DNA of 64,000 nt from Elusimicrobiota bacterium (GCA_023249675.1 JAHFCE010000010.1:28353-92352), one strand, 5' to 3'. Numbered from the stretch's first letter, positions 23,763 to 32,335 are shown. Numbers and translations: made by a program. Notes: a model not told the origin generated them from the sequence alone.

Positions 23763-25172
23763 CTAAGCCTTCCCCGCGTCGAGTTCCGCATAGAGAACCT
23801 TCCCCGATTCATTGCGGGGGATCGCGTCAACGCTCACGATGGCCAGACCGGATGAACTGACGCCGGTGTGTTCGCAGACATAGGCCCGGATGCGGGCCGC
23901 GTCGGCCGTCCCCGCCGTGTAGATCTTCAGGTGATCATCGTCGCCGGCGCAGGCGCAGTCGAAACCGGCGCCGCGCAGCAGCTGCTCCATCTCATCAAGG
24001 CTGATGCGGTTGCCGTACACCTTCAGGAAACGTTTCTTGCGGCCGACGATGTGGAAGAACCCCTCGGCGTCTCTCGTCGCCAGGTCGCCCGTGCGCAAGA
24101 GACCTTTGTTCTCATCGCCGGCGTTGAGATCCCGGCGGCTCTCGGCGTAGCCCAGGGACACGTTGCGCCCTTTGTAAATCAGTTCCCCGGAGGTTCCCGG
24201 GGCATCGATTCGGGAGCCGCTTTCGTCCTCGAGCCATAGCTCGCCGCCTGGGATGGCGACACCGATGCTTCCGGCCTTGGTCTGGACGTGTTCCCAAGGC
24301 AGACAGGAGATTCGAGCGGTCGCCTCGGTTTGTCCGTACATGACGTAGAACCGCAGGCCCTTGCGGGCGCAGATCGCGGCGAACTCGGCCGTCAGCACCG
24401 GATTCAGCTTCCCGCCCGCCTGGGTGATGTATTCCAGGTGGGGGAGTTCCATGCGTTCAAAGCGCAGCTTTTTGAGCATCTCGTAGATGAAGGGGACTCC
24501 CCCGAGCGTCGTGACGCCGTGCGTCCGCATGGTGTCCCAGAATCGTTTTTCCATCAGGGTCGCTTCGCTCAGGACGATGGCGGCTCCAACGGCCAGATGG
24601 CTGTTGATGATGGAGAGGCCGTAAGAATAGCTCATCGGCATCGTCGTCATTGGACGGCTCGCGCCGGTGATTCCGAGGGACTGTCCAATGGCGACCGCGT
24701 TGCTCGCTATATTTTCGTGCGAGAGACGCACGAGTTTCGGGCTTCCGGTGCTGCCCGAGGTCGTCAGCAGGAGCGCGAGGCCCTTGGGCAGGGCGTCTTC
24801 CCGGTCGTGACGCGTCTTGAGCAGGACATAGTCGCCGAGGGCGCCGATCTGGGCGCCTTTGACCGAAGCCGCCCTTGCCTTGGGCAGATAGATGAATTCG
24901 GGCCGATAGCGTTCGAGGAGCTTCGCGAGTAGGGCGTCGTGGATCGTGTAGTTGATTAGGGTCTGCGCCGCGTCGGCCCGCGCGAAGCCGAGGTAGCCTG
25001 CGATCGATTCGAAGTTGTTCCTGCCAAGCACGAAGACGAGGCGGCGGGGCGCGATCTTCCGACCGAGTTCGTCCGCTGCGCCCAAGAGGTCTCCGTAGCC
25101 GATCCGTTCGGAGCGTTCCGTGATGAGGGCCGTGTGGGAGGCGTGTGTCTCGAGTTCGTGGAAGAGATTCAT
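23763..25172 (-). CDS. AMP-dependent acyl-ACP/CoA ligase
   Basis: This 469-residue ANL-superfamily enzyme has the P-loop LLTTSGSTGSPKLVR (about 135), YGQTEATAR (about 285), the hinge LLRTGDLA followed by GRKKRFLKVYGNR (about 385), and a C-terminal catalytic Lys in NESGKVLY. The ATG at 25172 lies 19 bp after the ACP stop; the frame reads upstream to 25364 in the ACP gene. The adjacent ACP suggests it adenylates a carboxylic acid and loads it onto the carrier. Confidence 0.9.
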   Translation of the reverse strand: MNLFHELETHASHTALITERSERIGYGDLLGAADELGRKIAPRRLVFVLGRNNFESIAGYLGFARADAAQTLINYTIHDALLAKLLERYRPEFIYLPKARAASVKGAQIGALGDYVLLKTRHDREDALPKGLALLLTTSGSTGSPKLVRLSHENIASNAVAIGQSLGITGASRPMTTMPMSYSYGLSIINSHLAVGAAIVLSEATLMEKRFWDTMRTHGVTTLGGVPFIYEMLKKLRFERMELPHLEYITQAGGKLNPVLTAEFAAICARKGLRFYVMYGQTEATARISCLPWEHVQTKAGSIGVAIPGGELWLEDESGSRIDAPGTSGELIYKGRNVSLGYAESRRDLNAGDENKGLLRTGDLATRDAEGFFHIVGRKKRFLKVYGNRISLDEMEQLLRGAGFDCACAGDDDHLKIYTAGTADAARIRAYVCEHTGVSSSGLAIVSVDAIPRNESGKVLYAELDAGKA

Positions 25173-25191
25173 GCGGTGCTGGCGGTCCTGC

Positions 25192-25431
25192 TCAGAGGGC
25201 GACCCCGTATTTCGCGAGCAGTTCAAAACCTTTCTTGTAGGAGCTGAAGTTGATGATGTCGTCGGTTTCCAGTGCGATGCCGAACGCATCCTCCAGGGCC
25301 GCCACCATCGACATGTGTCCGATCGAGTCCCATGCCGGGTTCTCATTGTAGGCAAGAGTGTCATTGAGGTCGCTTGCTTTCAGCGAAAAGGTCTCGATGA
25401 AGGCTTTGTCGTATTTTTCTTTGTTGGTCAT
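25192..25431 (-). CDS. Acyl carrier protein
   Basis: This 79-residue acidic helical protein has the phosphopantetheine Ser in AWDSIGHM (about residue 36) and a helix-III-like IALETDDIINFSSY. A good ribosome binding site, AAGGAG, lies about nine bases before the ATG, unlike the many SD-less genes of this window. It is the likely carrier for the ligase directly downstream and, by context, for the FabZ-, LuxE- and LuxC-type enzymes. Confidence 0.9.
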   Translation of the reverse strand: MTNKEKYDKAFIETFSLKASDLNDTLAYNENPAWDSIGHMSMVAALEDAFGIALETDDIINFSSYKKGFELLAKYGVAL

Positions 25432-25449
25432 AGATGGGATCTCCTTATC

Positions 25450-26781
25450 TTAGATTGTTAGGTAGTTGAGCGAGAAAGTTATTTCTGGTACGAAGATATT
25501 GGGCGTCCGTTCGAAGATGACGATGGAACCGGACAGCGTGATGTTCCAAATGCATTGTCTCTTGAGGAGCGCGAGGAAGAGGCGGTGGTCGAGGTGGCAG
25601 ATCAGCTCGTAAGGAGAATGTTGCCTTCCGTTCTCCGATAAGGTCAGCGTACGGACCGGTGCGTCTTTCGGGAGGCGCCCGTCCCCATCGAGCCGGAGGT
25701 CGTCGTACAGATGGAACACGATCCGCCACTTGACCTCGACGGACGAAGCCGCCAGCCGAGCGAAGTAGTTCTCGCGGGCGACGGGAAACAGATCGTCGAT
25801 GGCGCAGTCCGGGGCGGGCGGGAGTCTCGTGTATTCGTAGGCCAGATTGGCGTACGCCTGGATCGCCTCTTCCCGGGTCCGGAGACGGTCGAGCCCCCCG
25901 TCCGACCGGACCCACTGCGCGCCGTTCTTTTCGATCGAATCGCCGCCTTCGATTTCGTATAGGGACTTGCAGGTGCTGCTGGAGGCAACCACCGTTCGAA
26001 GCTGCTCGACGCCGGGCTGGGCGATGTAGCGGTTGAGCATCGAGAATTTCCCTGGGATGAGGTAAGTGCCTCCAGCCGGGAAATAGACTTCATTGCCGAG
26101 CGCGGCGAGCTGACTCTCGAACTTTTGGAGGGAAGCGGCGATGATCCGGTCCCTCTCGGATTGCCGGTCGATGCCGGGGAAGCATTGCGGATATTCGGAG
26201 GCTGCGCCGACGCCGATGCAGGCGACGTCGATCTTTCCGCGAGGACTCTGCCGGCGGACGAATTCCTTGACCTTCCCGTATTGTTCCAGGGTCATGGGGT
26301 TGTCCACGGTGTTGAAGAAGACCGTGCCATCGACCAGGGACCTGATGAGGATGGAGGTATCGAGGTCGTAGCTGATCTCGTCTGGTAATCCGGATGAATT
26401 CGAAGCGTCGGCCGGGATGATGGTGATCTCAAGCTCGTCTGAGATTTTCATCGGCTTCCAGGCGGCGAGCTGCGCCACATTGCCGAATCCGAGCGCCGTG
26501 AGGCGCCGATAGAGCGCCCCGTCCTTGAAGAGCTTGATATAGACGGGGATATTCTTGTCCGGCAATCCGGCGAGGACCTTCGCGCAGAGATGATCGGAGT
26601 GCAGGTGGCTGATGTAGAGGCGCGTCGGCGGATGCCGCCGGAAGATTTCCTCTTCGCCGTCAGCGAGGGGGTAGGACAGCCAGCCCCCGTAGTTGGCCGT
26701 GCCGATCCAGGGGTCGCACATGAGAAGGGTCTTTGCCTCGCGGACGGCCAGGAACGAGTTGCAGAAATGAGTGATCTTCAT
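25450..26781 (-). CDS. MBL-fold metallohydrolase-like protein with an unassigned C-terminal domain
   Basis: This 443-residue protein has an N-terminal metallo-beta-lactamase domain with the metal motif SHLHSDHL (HxHxDH, about residue 58-65). Further candidate metal ligands lie in FFNTVDN and GAASEYPQCFPG. The C-terminal part (about 300-443) is beta-rich in appearance and not recognised. Some glycan loci carry MBL proteins related to the CMP-sialic acid hydroxylase fold. With the pse genes directly upstream (pseH overlaps by four bases), a role on a pseudaminic acid intermediate is possible but unproven. Confidence 0.7.
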   Translation of the reverse strand: MKITHFCNSFLAVREAKTLLMCDPWIGTANYGGWLSYPLADGEEEIFRRHPPTRLYISHLHSDHLCAKVLAGLPDKNIPVYIKLFKDGALYRRLTALGFGNVAQLAAWKPMKISDELEITIIPADASNSSGLPDEISYDLDTSILIRSLVDGTVFFNTVDNPMTLEQYGKVKEFVRRQSPRGKIDVACIGVGAASEYPQCFPGIDRQSERDRIIAASLQKFESQLAALGNEVYFPAGGTYLIPGKFSMLNRYIAQPGVEQLRTVVASSSTCKSLYEIEGGDSIEKNGAQWVRSDGGLDRLRTREEAIQAYANLAYEYTRLPPAPDCAIDDLFPVARENYFARLAASSVEVKWRIVFHLYDDLRLDGDGRLPKDAPVRTLTLSENGRQHSPYELICHLDHRLFLALLKRQCIWNITLSGSIVIFERTPNIFVPEITFSLNYLTI

Positions 26782-27338
26782 GCGCGGGGAAAGAAGCGGA
26801 GCAGCCGGGCTTTCGCCATCTTATACTCGGCAGGGGTCATGGCGAGGTGGACGAATCCATCCTTTCGGTCTGTTTCACGATAGCCCAATTCTCGGTTGAA
26901 ACGGAGCACGTTCGCGTTGGTCTCCTTGACCGTCATCTCGATTCGAGGCGCGCTGAGGACTTCAAAAACGAGATCCAATTGCAGAAGCCCCATGGCGAAG
27001 CCGAGCAGGGCATGGCGGACCGGCGAATTTCCGGCATACATTCCGACATCGAGCGTCGCTGCTTGTCCGGCCGGCGCGGTTTCCTTGATGTTGATGTAGC
27101 CGGTGCGCGTGCCTTTGCACCAGACTACCCAGTGCGCTTGGTCGGTCCGTTCCTTGAGTCTCTTGTACCAGCGGGTCTGCTTATCGGCCGAGATATAGGA
27201 TTGATCGCACATCGTCGCGCTTATCTTGGGGTTGTTTCGCCACCGGCGCAGGCTGGGCAGGTCGCACGGAGTCACGGGCCGCAATTCGATGCCGTAACCT
27301 CGGTAGTCCTTTTCCCGGATCAGTTCGACTGTCTTCAC
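26778..27338 (-). CDS. pseH: GNAT acetyltransferase, PseH-like
   Basis: This 186-residue GNAT protein fits PseH, which N-acetylates C4 of UDP-4-amino-4,6-dideoxy-N-acetyl-altrosamine in the pseudaminic acid pathway. It has the family features LRPVTPCDLPSLRRWRN near the start, GYINIKE (strand 4, about 100), and ETNANVLRFNRELGY (about 145), the usual C-terminal GNAT element. The call rests mainly on position: pseI lies six bases upstream and all other pse steps are present. The acyl donor could differ from acetyl-CoA, since ACP and ligase genes follow closely. Confidence 0.78.
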   Translation of the reverse strand: MKTVELIREKDYRGYGIELRPVTPCDLPSLRRWRNNPKISATMCDQSYISADKQTRWYKRLKERTDQAHWVVWCKGTRTGYINIKETAPAGQAATLDVGMYAGNSPVRHALLGFAMGLLQLDLVFEVLSAPRIEMTVKETNANVLRFNRELGYRETDRKDGFVHLAMTPAEYKMAKARLLRFFPRA

Positions 27339-27344
27339 TATGGC

Positions 27345-28409
27345 TTACTCGCGGGCAATGTCGTCCCAGGTGAGCGGCGTGTCCTGTTCAAAGGACCGGT
27401 TTGCCGTTGTACCGATGAGGAGATCGATCTGGTCGGCGGGAATTCCCCGCGCCGGCCGCCGCGCCTTGATCATCTTTTCTGTGATCTGGGCGCCCTTCAC
27501 GATCGGCCGGGCGGCATAGAGGCCGCGGCGCGCGAGGATCCTCTCCGGCGTCTCGCGTTCGACCGCGTTCTTGACCCCGTCGCCGAGAGCCGATTCCATC
27601 GTGCGCACGGCCCTGACCAGCGCGGCGAACTCATCGACGAGCAGCGCGTACGGGTGGTCGGGGCCGGGGAGGGCGCGGTCAAGCGTCACGTGTTTCTCGA
27701 CCAACGTCGCGCCCAGAGCGATCGCGCCCAGCACCATGTCGTGGCCCGGCGTGTGGTCGGACAATCCGACGGGGCAGCCGAACTCACGGGCGAGCGTGGC
27801 GATGGCGCGCAGATTCATCTCATCGTAGCGCGGCGGGTACAGAGACACGCAGTGGAACAGGCCGACCTGACGGTTGCCTGCGGCCAGGACGGTTCGCACG
27901 GCCGTGCGTGTCTCAGCGAGTTCGCCGGTTCCGGTTGCGATCAGCACAGGTTTGCCCGTGCGGGCGGCTCGGCGGATCAAAGTGGTGTAGGTCATGTCTC
28001 CTGAGGCGATCTTATAGGCTGGGGAGGCGACCTTCTCCAAGGCTTCGACGGCGCCGGGCTCAAAGGGCGTGGACATGAAGTCCACCTTGTTCGCGCGCGC
28101 GCATGCGGCCAGGGCGGGGAGCCATGCAGGAGGGAGTTCGAACTTCTTTAGGACCTTCCAGACGGGATGCTCTGTCCAGAGTCCGTTCTCGAGCGTTCTG
28201 GAGATGAATAGCCCATCGGCCGTGAAGGACTGGAATTTCACCGCATCGGCTCCTGCCCGCGCGCATTCCTCGATCATGAGCTGCGCGCGTTCCAGGCTGC
28301 CGTCATGGTTGGAACCGATCTCGGCGATGAGGTAGGCGGGCTTGCCCGGACCGATCTCGCGGGATCCGATTTTGAAAAGATGAGCGGGGGAGTCTTTGGT
28401 CTTCTTCAT
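27345..28409 (-). CDS. pseI: Pseudaminic acid synthase (NeuB family)
   Basis: PseI condenses the 6-deoxy-diacetamido-altropyranose with phosphoenolpyruvate to give pseudaminic acid. The 354-residue protein has the NeuB TIM barrel, with IAEIGSNHDG (about 27-36), DAVKFQSF (about 57), FMSTPFE (about 110), KIASGDMTY and SDHTPGH (about 218), and a C-terminal SAF antifreeze-like domain (about 290-354, RRGLYAARPIVKGAQIT). PseI is preferred over NeuB or LegI because PseB, PseC, PseG and PseH homologues surround it. The start overlaps the cytidylyltransferase stop by four bases. Confidence 0.9.
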   Translation of the reverse strand: MKKTKDSPAHLFKIGSREIGPGKPAYLIAEIGSNHDGSLERAQLMIEECARAGADAVKFQSFTADGLFISRTLENGLWTEHPVWKVLKKFELPPAWLPALAACARANKVDFMSTPFEPGAVEALEKVASPAYKIASGDMTYTTLIRRAARTGKPVLIATGTGELAETRTAVRTVLAAGNRQVGLFHCVSLYPPRYDEMNLRAIATLAREFGCPVGLSDHTPGHDMVLGAIALGATLVEKHVTLDRALPGPDHPYALLVDEFAALVRAVRTMESALGDGVKNAVERETPERILARRGLYAARPIVKGAQITEKMIKARRPARGIPADQIDLLIGTTANRSFEQDTPLTWDDIARE

Positions 28410-29134
28410 CCGACCTCTTTTTGCGCGATCGCTCGGTTGATCTCGATCCAGTCCGGATGCTTCTCAAGAAGCGCGAGCGCTTCCGTCCATGTGAAGCGGT
28501 CGTGGCCGAACGCGGCGTAGACCCGGGTCACGAAGAGCATGTCCTCGGGCGTGTCCACTGTCCAGCGCATGGCCGAGGAGTCCTTGTCGTGGGCGAGCCC
28601 CGCGAGCTTGAACAATTCCGGGTGGCGGTAAAGATAGGGCGTTACGTGTTCGCGCCATGCCGGGTTCTTGTCTTCGCGCCAGGCGCGGTCGAGCGCGGCA
28701 AGGGAGAAGACCTCGGTGTCCAAGCCGCGAGGGAAAGTCCGGGGCGGCAAGCCGTTGCTGGCATAGTCCGCGCCGCGCTCCTTAAACAAGCGCACGGTCT
28801 GGTCGATCAGGTCCGGCTCGATCATCGGGCAGTCGCAGGTGACGCGTACGACGATATCGGCGCGGTGGACGCGGGCGGCTTGGAGGTAGCGGTCGGTCAA
28901 GTCGTCGGGGCTCCCGCGGTAGACGCGCCAACCGCGCTCGCGGCAGAGAGCCTCCACCGGGTCGTCCTCGGGAAGCGTGGTTGTCGCGACGACGACTGCG
29001 TCGAGCGTGCTTGCGCGCAGGACGCGGGCCGCAACGCGCGCCAGCATGGGTTCGCCGCATAGGTCGCGGAGGACTTTCCCGGGGAGCCTCCGGCTGCCCA
29101 TCCGCGCCTGGAGGATCGCGACGGTGCGGCTCAT
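28406..29134 (-). CDS. SpsF-type cytidylyltransferase, probable CMP-pseudaminic acid synthetase
   Basis: This 242-residue enzyme has the nucleotide loop LQARMGSRRLPGKVL (about 8-22), VVRVTCDCPMIEPD (about 96), and RLDTEVF-like and HVTPYLY elements typical of SpsF/PseF-like cytidylyltransferases. In the pse pathway it would activate pseudaminic acid with CTP. It sits between pseG and pseI with four-base overlaps on both sides. This is the SpsF branch rather than the NeuA-like PseF of Campylobacter, so CTP rather than another nucleotide is inferred from context. Confidence 0.85.
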   Translation of the reverse strand: MSRTVAILQARMGSRRLPGKVLRDLCGEPMLARVAARVLRASTLDAVVVATTTLPEDDPVEALCRERGWRVYRGSPDDLTDRYLQAARVHRADIVVRVTCDCPMIEPDLIDQTVRLFKERGADYASNGLPPRTFPRGLDTEVFSLAALDRAWREDKNPAWREHVTPYLYRHPELFKLAGLAHDKDSSAMRWTVDTPEDMLFVTRVYAAFGHDRFTWTEALALLEKHPDWIEINRAIAQKEVG

Positions 29135-30129
29135 CGCGCGGCCCTCCGCTTCGCGAGCAAAGACGAGAGCGCGGCCTCAACTCGGGCGCCGCCGCGTCCA
29201 TCGATCAGGGCGCGGCCCGCGTCGGAGAGGCCGCGGCGGACGTCCGGATCCGCGGCTTGCGCGAGGCGCGCGGCCAACTCCCGCTCGAAGCCCGCGTCCG
29301 CGACAGCGCCGGCCGACAGCGCCGCGCCCTTGCGCGCCATTGCGCGCAGGTTCGGGTCTTGATTGTCGGCGAGGCAGGCGGCGACGGCGGGGGTGCCGGT
29401 CGCGGCCAGCTCGAACAGCGTCTGGCCGGAGGCGGCGACGGCGAGATCGCAGTCGAGCATCAGGGGCTTGAGCGAACGAGGGGAGTGGACGAGATTTACC
29501 CGGGCGTCACTCGCCAGGCCGAGCGGTTCCTCGGCGAAGGGTCCGACCACGCAGTCGATCGCGGCGTCGGGCAGAGCGAGACGGACCGTGGAGACGACGC
29601 GCTTAAACAGCGCCGCCTTGCCGGATCCGCCCAACGTGACCAGCACGCGGGTGACGCGGGCGCGAATCTCGCGCGGCCCGGAAACCGGCAGATACTCCGC
29701 GCAGAGCGGATGGTACGCGGGGCCGAGCAGCCGCTCAATCCGGCCGGGCCAAGCCTGTTCCGGGGCGAGCGCCCCGGCGTTCAGCACGATATCGGCGACG
29801 GGATGCCTGTTCATGTGGTCGTCGAAAGCGAGGATGATCCCCGAGGAGCCTTTCGCCTTGGAGGCGATCTCTTCGTTCGTGGCCTCGTAGGAGTCGACGA
29901 CGAATGCGTCGCAGGAATAGTCGGCGTCGGGAAGCCGGCCGGAGAGCGGAGGTTGAGACGGCGCGAGCGTCCGTCCGCGTTCGGCCAGCCACGCGCCCGC
30001 GGCGGCGTCGCGAGCGAGAAAGCGGCACTCCCAGCCGCGGGCCGTCATTGCGTCGGCCAGCGCCGCGCAGCGGCGCAGGTGGCCGAGACCAAAGGCCGGG
30101 CCTCCTTCCGCGAAGAATAAGGCGTTCAT
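29131..30129 (-). CDS. pseG: UDP-2,4-diacetamido-trideoxy-altropyranose hydrolase
   Basis: PseG removes UDP from the diacetamido sugar before condensation. The 332-residue protein has the MurG-like GT-B fold of the family: GPAFGLGHLRRC near the N-terminus with the catalytic His of GLGHxxR, DSYEATNEE (about 90), VTLGGSGK (about 165) and VAASGQTLFELAATGTP (about 235), which binds the uridine diphosphate. ATG 30129 overlaps the pseC stop (ATGA). Confidence 0.9.
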   Translation of the reverse strand: MNALFFAEGGPAFGLGHLRRCAALADAMTARGWECRFLARDAAAGAWLAERGRTLAPSQPPLSGRLPDADYSCDAFVVDSYEATNEEIASKAKGSSGIILAFDDHMNRHPVADIVLNAGALAPEQAWPGRIERLLGPAYHPLCAEYLPVSGPREIRARVTRVLVTLGGSGKAALFKRVVSTVRLALPDAAIDCVVGPFAEEPLGLASDARVNLVHSPRSLKPLMLDCDLAVAASGQTLFELAATGTPAVAACLADNQDPNLRAMARKGAALSAGAVADAGFERELAARLAQAADPDVRRGLSDAGRALIDGRGGARVEAALSSLLAKRRAAR

Positions 30130-31259
30130 CCTTCCGCGGGGATCGCGGCGCACGATTCGTCAAGAACGCGCCGGAGGGTTTGGATCACTTCGTCTTGCTG
30201 CGCGGGTGTCAGGTCCGGAAATATCGGCAGGGAGATTGCGCTCTCGTAGAAGGCCTCCGCCTTCGGGCACAACCCGTGGCGATAACCGAGCTTTTCGTAC
30301 AGCGGGTGCCAGTAGACGGGAATGTAGTGCACCTGCACTCCGATGCCGTTCTTGCGCAAGGCCTGGAATACTTCTTGGCGTTTGGTCGCGAGCTTGCCGC
30401 GCAGGCGGATCACGTACAGGTGCCAGGCGGAGTCCTCGATACGGCCGGGTTGGGGCTCCAGTTCCCCCCACGTCTTAAAAGCGGCGTTGTAGCGCCGCGC
30501 GACGTCGCGGCGCTTGGCGATGAAGGCGTCCAAGCGTTTCAGTTGGCTCAGGCCCAAAGCGCACTGCAGATCCGTCAGGCGGTAGTTCTGGCCCTGCGAC
30601 TCGACGGAGTACATCCAATCCTCCCCGCGTCGGATGCCATGCATGCGGAATTCGATCATCTTGTCCCGCAGGGCCGCATCGTTGGTCAGGACCGCGCCGC
30701 CCTCGCCGGTGGTGATCGGTTTGACTGGGTGGAAGCTGAAGGCCGTCATGTCAGCGATCGAGCCGATGCGCCGGCCGTGGTCGTCGGCTCCCAGAGAGTG
30801 GCAGGCGTCCTCGATCAGGAGCAGGCCGTGGTCCTGGGCGGTCTTCCGGAAGGCGTCCAGGTCGGCGGGGCGGCCGGCGAAGTCCACGGGGACGAGCGCC
30901 CGAGTCTTCGAGGTGATCTTCGCTTCGGCGGCGCGGGGGTCCAGGTTGCCGGTGGCGGGGTCGATATCGGCGAACACGGGTGTCGCGCCCTGCCAGAGGC
31001 CGGCCGTGGCGGTGGCCGCGAAGGTCAGCGGCGTGGTGATGAATTCATCTCCGGTTTTGAGGCCCGCCGCGAAGTAGGCGGCGTGGAGCGCGGCGGTGCC
31101 GTTGGAGAGCGCGACAGCGTACTTGACCCCGCAGTAGGCTGCCAGCGCTTCCTCGAACTGCTGAACCTTTGGGCCCTGTGTCAGCCAATCGGAGCGCAGG
31201 GTGTCGACGACGGCCTGGATGTCGGAATCGTCGATGGATTGGCGCCCGTAAGGGATCAT
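30126..31259 (-). CDS. pseC: UDP-4-keto-6-deoxy-N-acetyl-altrosamine aminotransferase
   Basis: PseC transaminates the PseB product at C4, using PLP and glutamate. The 377-residue DegT-fold protein has LSNGTAALHAAYFAAG (about 54), DFAGRPADLDAF (about 125), EDACHSLGA (about 150), and the PLP Lys in FSFHPVKPITTGEGGA (about 180). The C-terminal VHYIPVYWHPLYEKLGY (about 320) is typical of this subgroup. The ATG at 31259 overlaps the pseB stop by four bases. Confidence 0.93.
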   Translation of the reverse strand: MIPYGRQSIDDSDIQAVVDTLRSDWLTQGPKVQQFEEALAAYCGVKYAVALSNGTAALHAAYFAAGLKTGDEFITTPLTFAATATAGLWQGATPVFADIDPATGNLDPRAAEAKITSKTRALVPVDFAGRPADLDAFRKTAQDHGLLLIEDACHSLGADDHGRRIGSIADMTAFSFHPVKPITTGEGGAVLTNDAALRDKMIEFRMHGIRRGEDWMYSVESQGQNYRLTDLQCALGLSQLKRLDAFIAKRRDVARRYNAAFKTWGELEPQPGRIEDSAWHLYVIRLRGKLATKRQEVFQALRKNGIGVQVHYIPVYWHPLYEKLGYRHGLCPKAEAFYESAISLPIFPDLTPAQQDEVIQTLRRVLDESCAAIPAEG

Positions 31260-32278
31260 GACAGGGTGGCGACCATCTCGCGCAGCTGCGCGGCCTTGAG
31301 CCACTGATCGTTGGAGTCGCTCGCGTAGCGGAAGCGGTCGGAGACGGGCTTGGCCCCGTTCCAATTGGCGCCTTTCCAGCCCTGGAACAAAGGCTTGATC
31401 ACGTAATAGTCCTTCGTGTCGAGGGCGCGGTCGGCTTCGTCCTCCGTCATCAGAACCTCGTGGAGCTTCTCGCCGGGGCGGATGCCGTTGATCTTCAGCT
31501 TGCAGTCCGGAGCGATGGCTTGGGCGAGATCGGTGATGCGCATGCTCGGAATTTTCGGCACGAAGACCTCGCCGCCGTGCATCGAGTGCAGCGCGAAAAG
31601 CACGGTGTCCACGCCCTGGTCGAGAGTGATCCAGAAGCGCGTCATGCGTTCGTCGGTGATCGGTAGGACCCCGGTGGCGCGCTTCTCCAGGAAGAGCGGT
31701 ATCACGCTGCCGCGGCTGCCCATCACGTTGCCGTAGCGCACGACGCCGAAGCGCGTCTTCTTGCCGCCGGCGTAGTTGTTGCCGGCGACGAAGAGCTTCT
31801 CCAGGCACAGTTTCGTGGCGCCGTACAGGTTGACGGGGTTGACGGCTTTGTCCGTTGAGAGGGCCACGACGCGTTCGACGCCCTGGTCGATGGCCGCGTC
31901 GATGATGTTCTGTCCGCCGATGATATTGGTCAGGACGGCTTCGAATGGATTGTACTCGAGCGTCGGCACCTGCTTGAGTGCTGCCGCGTGAATCACATAG
32001 TCCACGCCGTGGAACGCGCGCGAGACGCGGTGGCGGTCGCGGATGTCGCCGATGAAATAGCGCATGAGGCCCTTGGGGTCGGCGATCTGGGCCTGCATCT
32101 CGGACTGCTTCAGCTCGTCGCGGCTGAAGACGATGATCTTGGCGGTCTCGGTCCCGAGCAGGCGCCGGATGAAGTGCCGGCCGAAGGAGCCGGTGCCGCC
32201 CGTGATCAGGACGGACTTTCCTTTTAGGAAGCCCATGTTGGGGCGGCCGGCGTCGTCGTTCTTCCAGGATTTAGGCAT
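31256..32278 (-). CDS. pseB: UDP-N-acetylglucosamine 4,6-dehydratase (5-inverting)
   Basis: PseB starts pseudaminic acid synthesis from UDP-GlcNAc. It has the Rossmann motif TGGTGSFGRHF (about 23), VIHAAALKQVP (about 95), the YGATK catalytic pair (about 155) and VPKIPSMRI (about 240). The 340-residue form begins at ATG 32278, with a weak GAGAGAG upstream. ATG 32236 would give a 326-residue protein that starts closer to the Rossmann strand. A TTG at 32320 lies inside the operator and is unlikely. The gene follows the third TGTTCA-N5-TGAACA site and heads the long pse/lux operon. Confidence 0.92.
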   Translation of the reverse strand: MPKSWKNDDAGRPNMGFLKGKSVLITGGTGSFGRHFIRRLLGTETAKIIVFSRDELKQSEMQAQIADPKGLMRYFIGDIRDRHRVSRAFHGVDYVIHAAALKQVPTLEYNPFEAVLTNIIGGQNIIDAAIDQGVERVVALSTDKAVNPVNLYGATKLCLEKLFVAGNNYAGGKKTRFGVVRYGNVMGSRGSVIPLFLEKRATGVLPITDERMTRFWITLDQGVDTVLFALHSMHGGEVFVPKIPSMRITDLAQAIAPDCKLKINGIRPGEKLHEVLMTEDEADRALDTKDYYVIKPLFQGWKGANWNGAKPVSDRFRYASDSNDQWLKAAQLREMVATLS

Positions 32279-32313
32279 GGTCTCTCTCAGCGCGGCAGAT
32301 ATCCCTCGATCAC

Positions 32314-32335
32314 TGTTCAAGGATTGAACATTGTA
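32314..32335 (-). promoter_or_regulatory. Promoter and palindromic operator of the pse/lux operon
   Basis: On the minus strand TACAAT (32335..32330) shares its last T with TGTTCA-ATCCT-TGAACA (32330..32314). A TTGCCG lies 17 bp upstream of the -10 box and is a fair -35. The transcript would start near 32323, inside the palindrome, giving a leader of about 45 nt to the ATG at 32278. The site lies six bases beyond the stop of the preceding gene, so this is an internal promoter in the large locus. Confidence 0.72.

Noticed and set aside
32279..32320. TTG start for pseB at 32320
   Set aside because: The codon lies inside the operator, upstream of or at the predicted transcript start.
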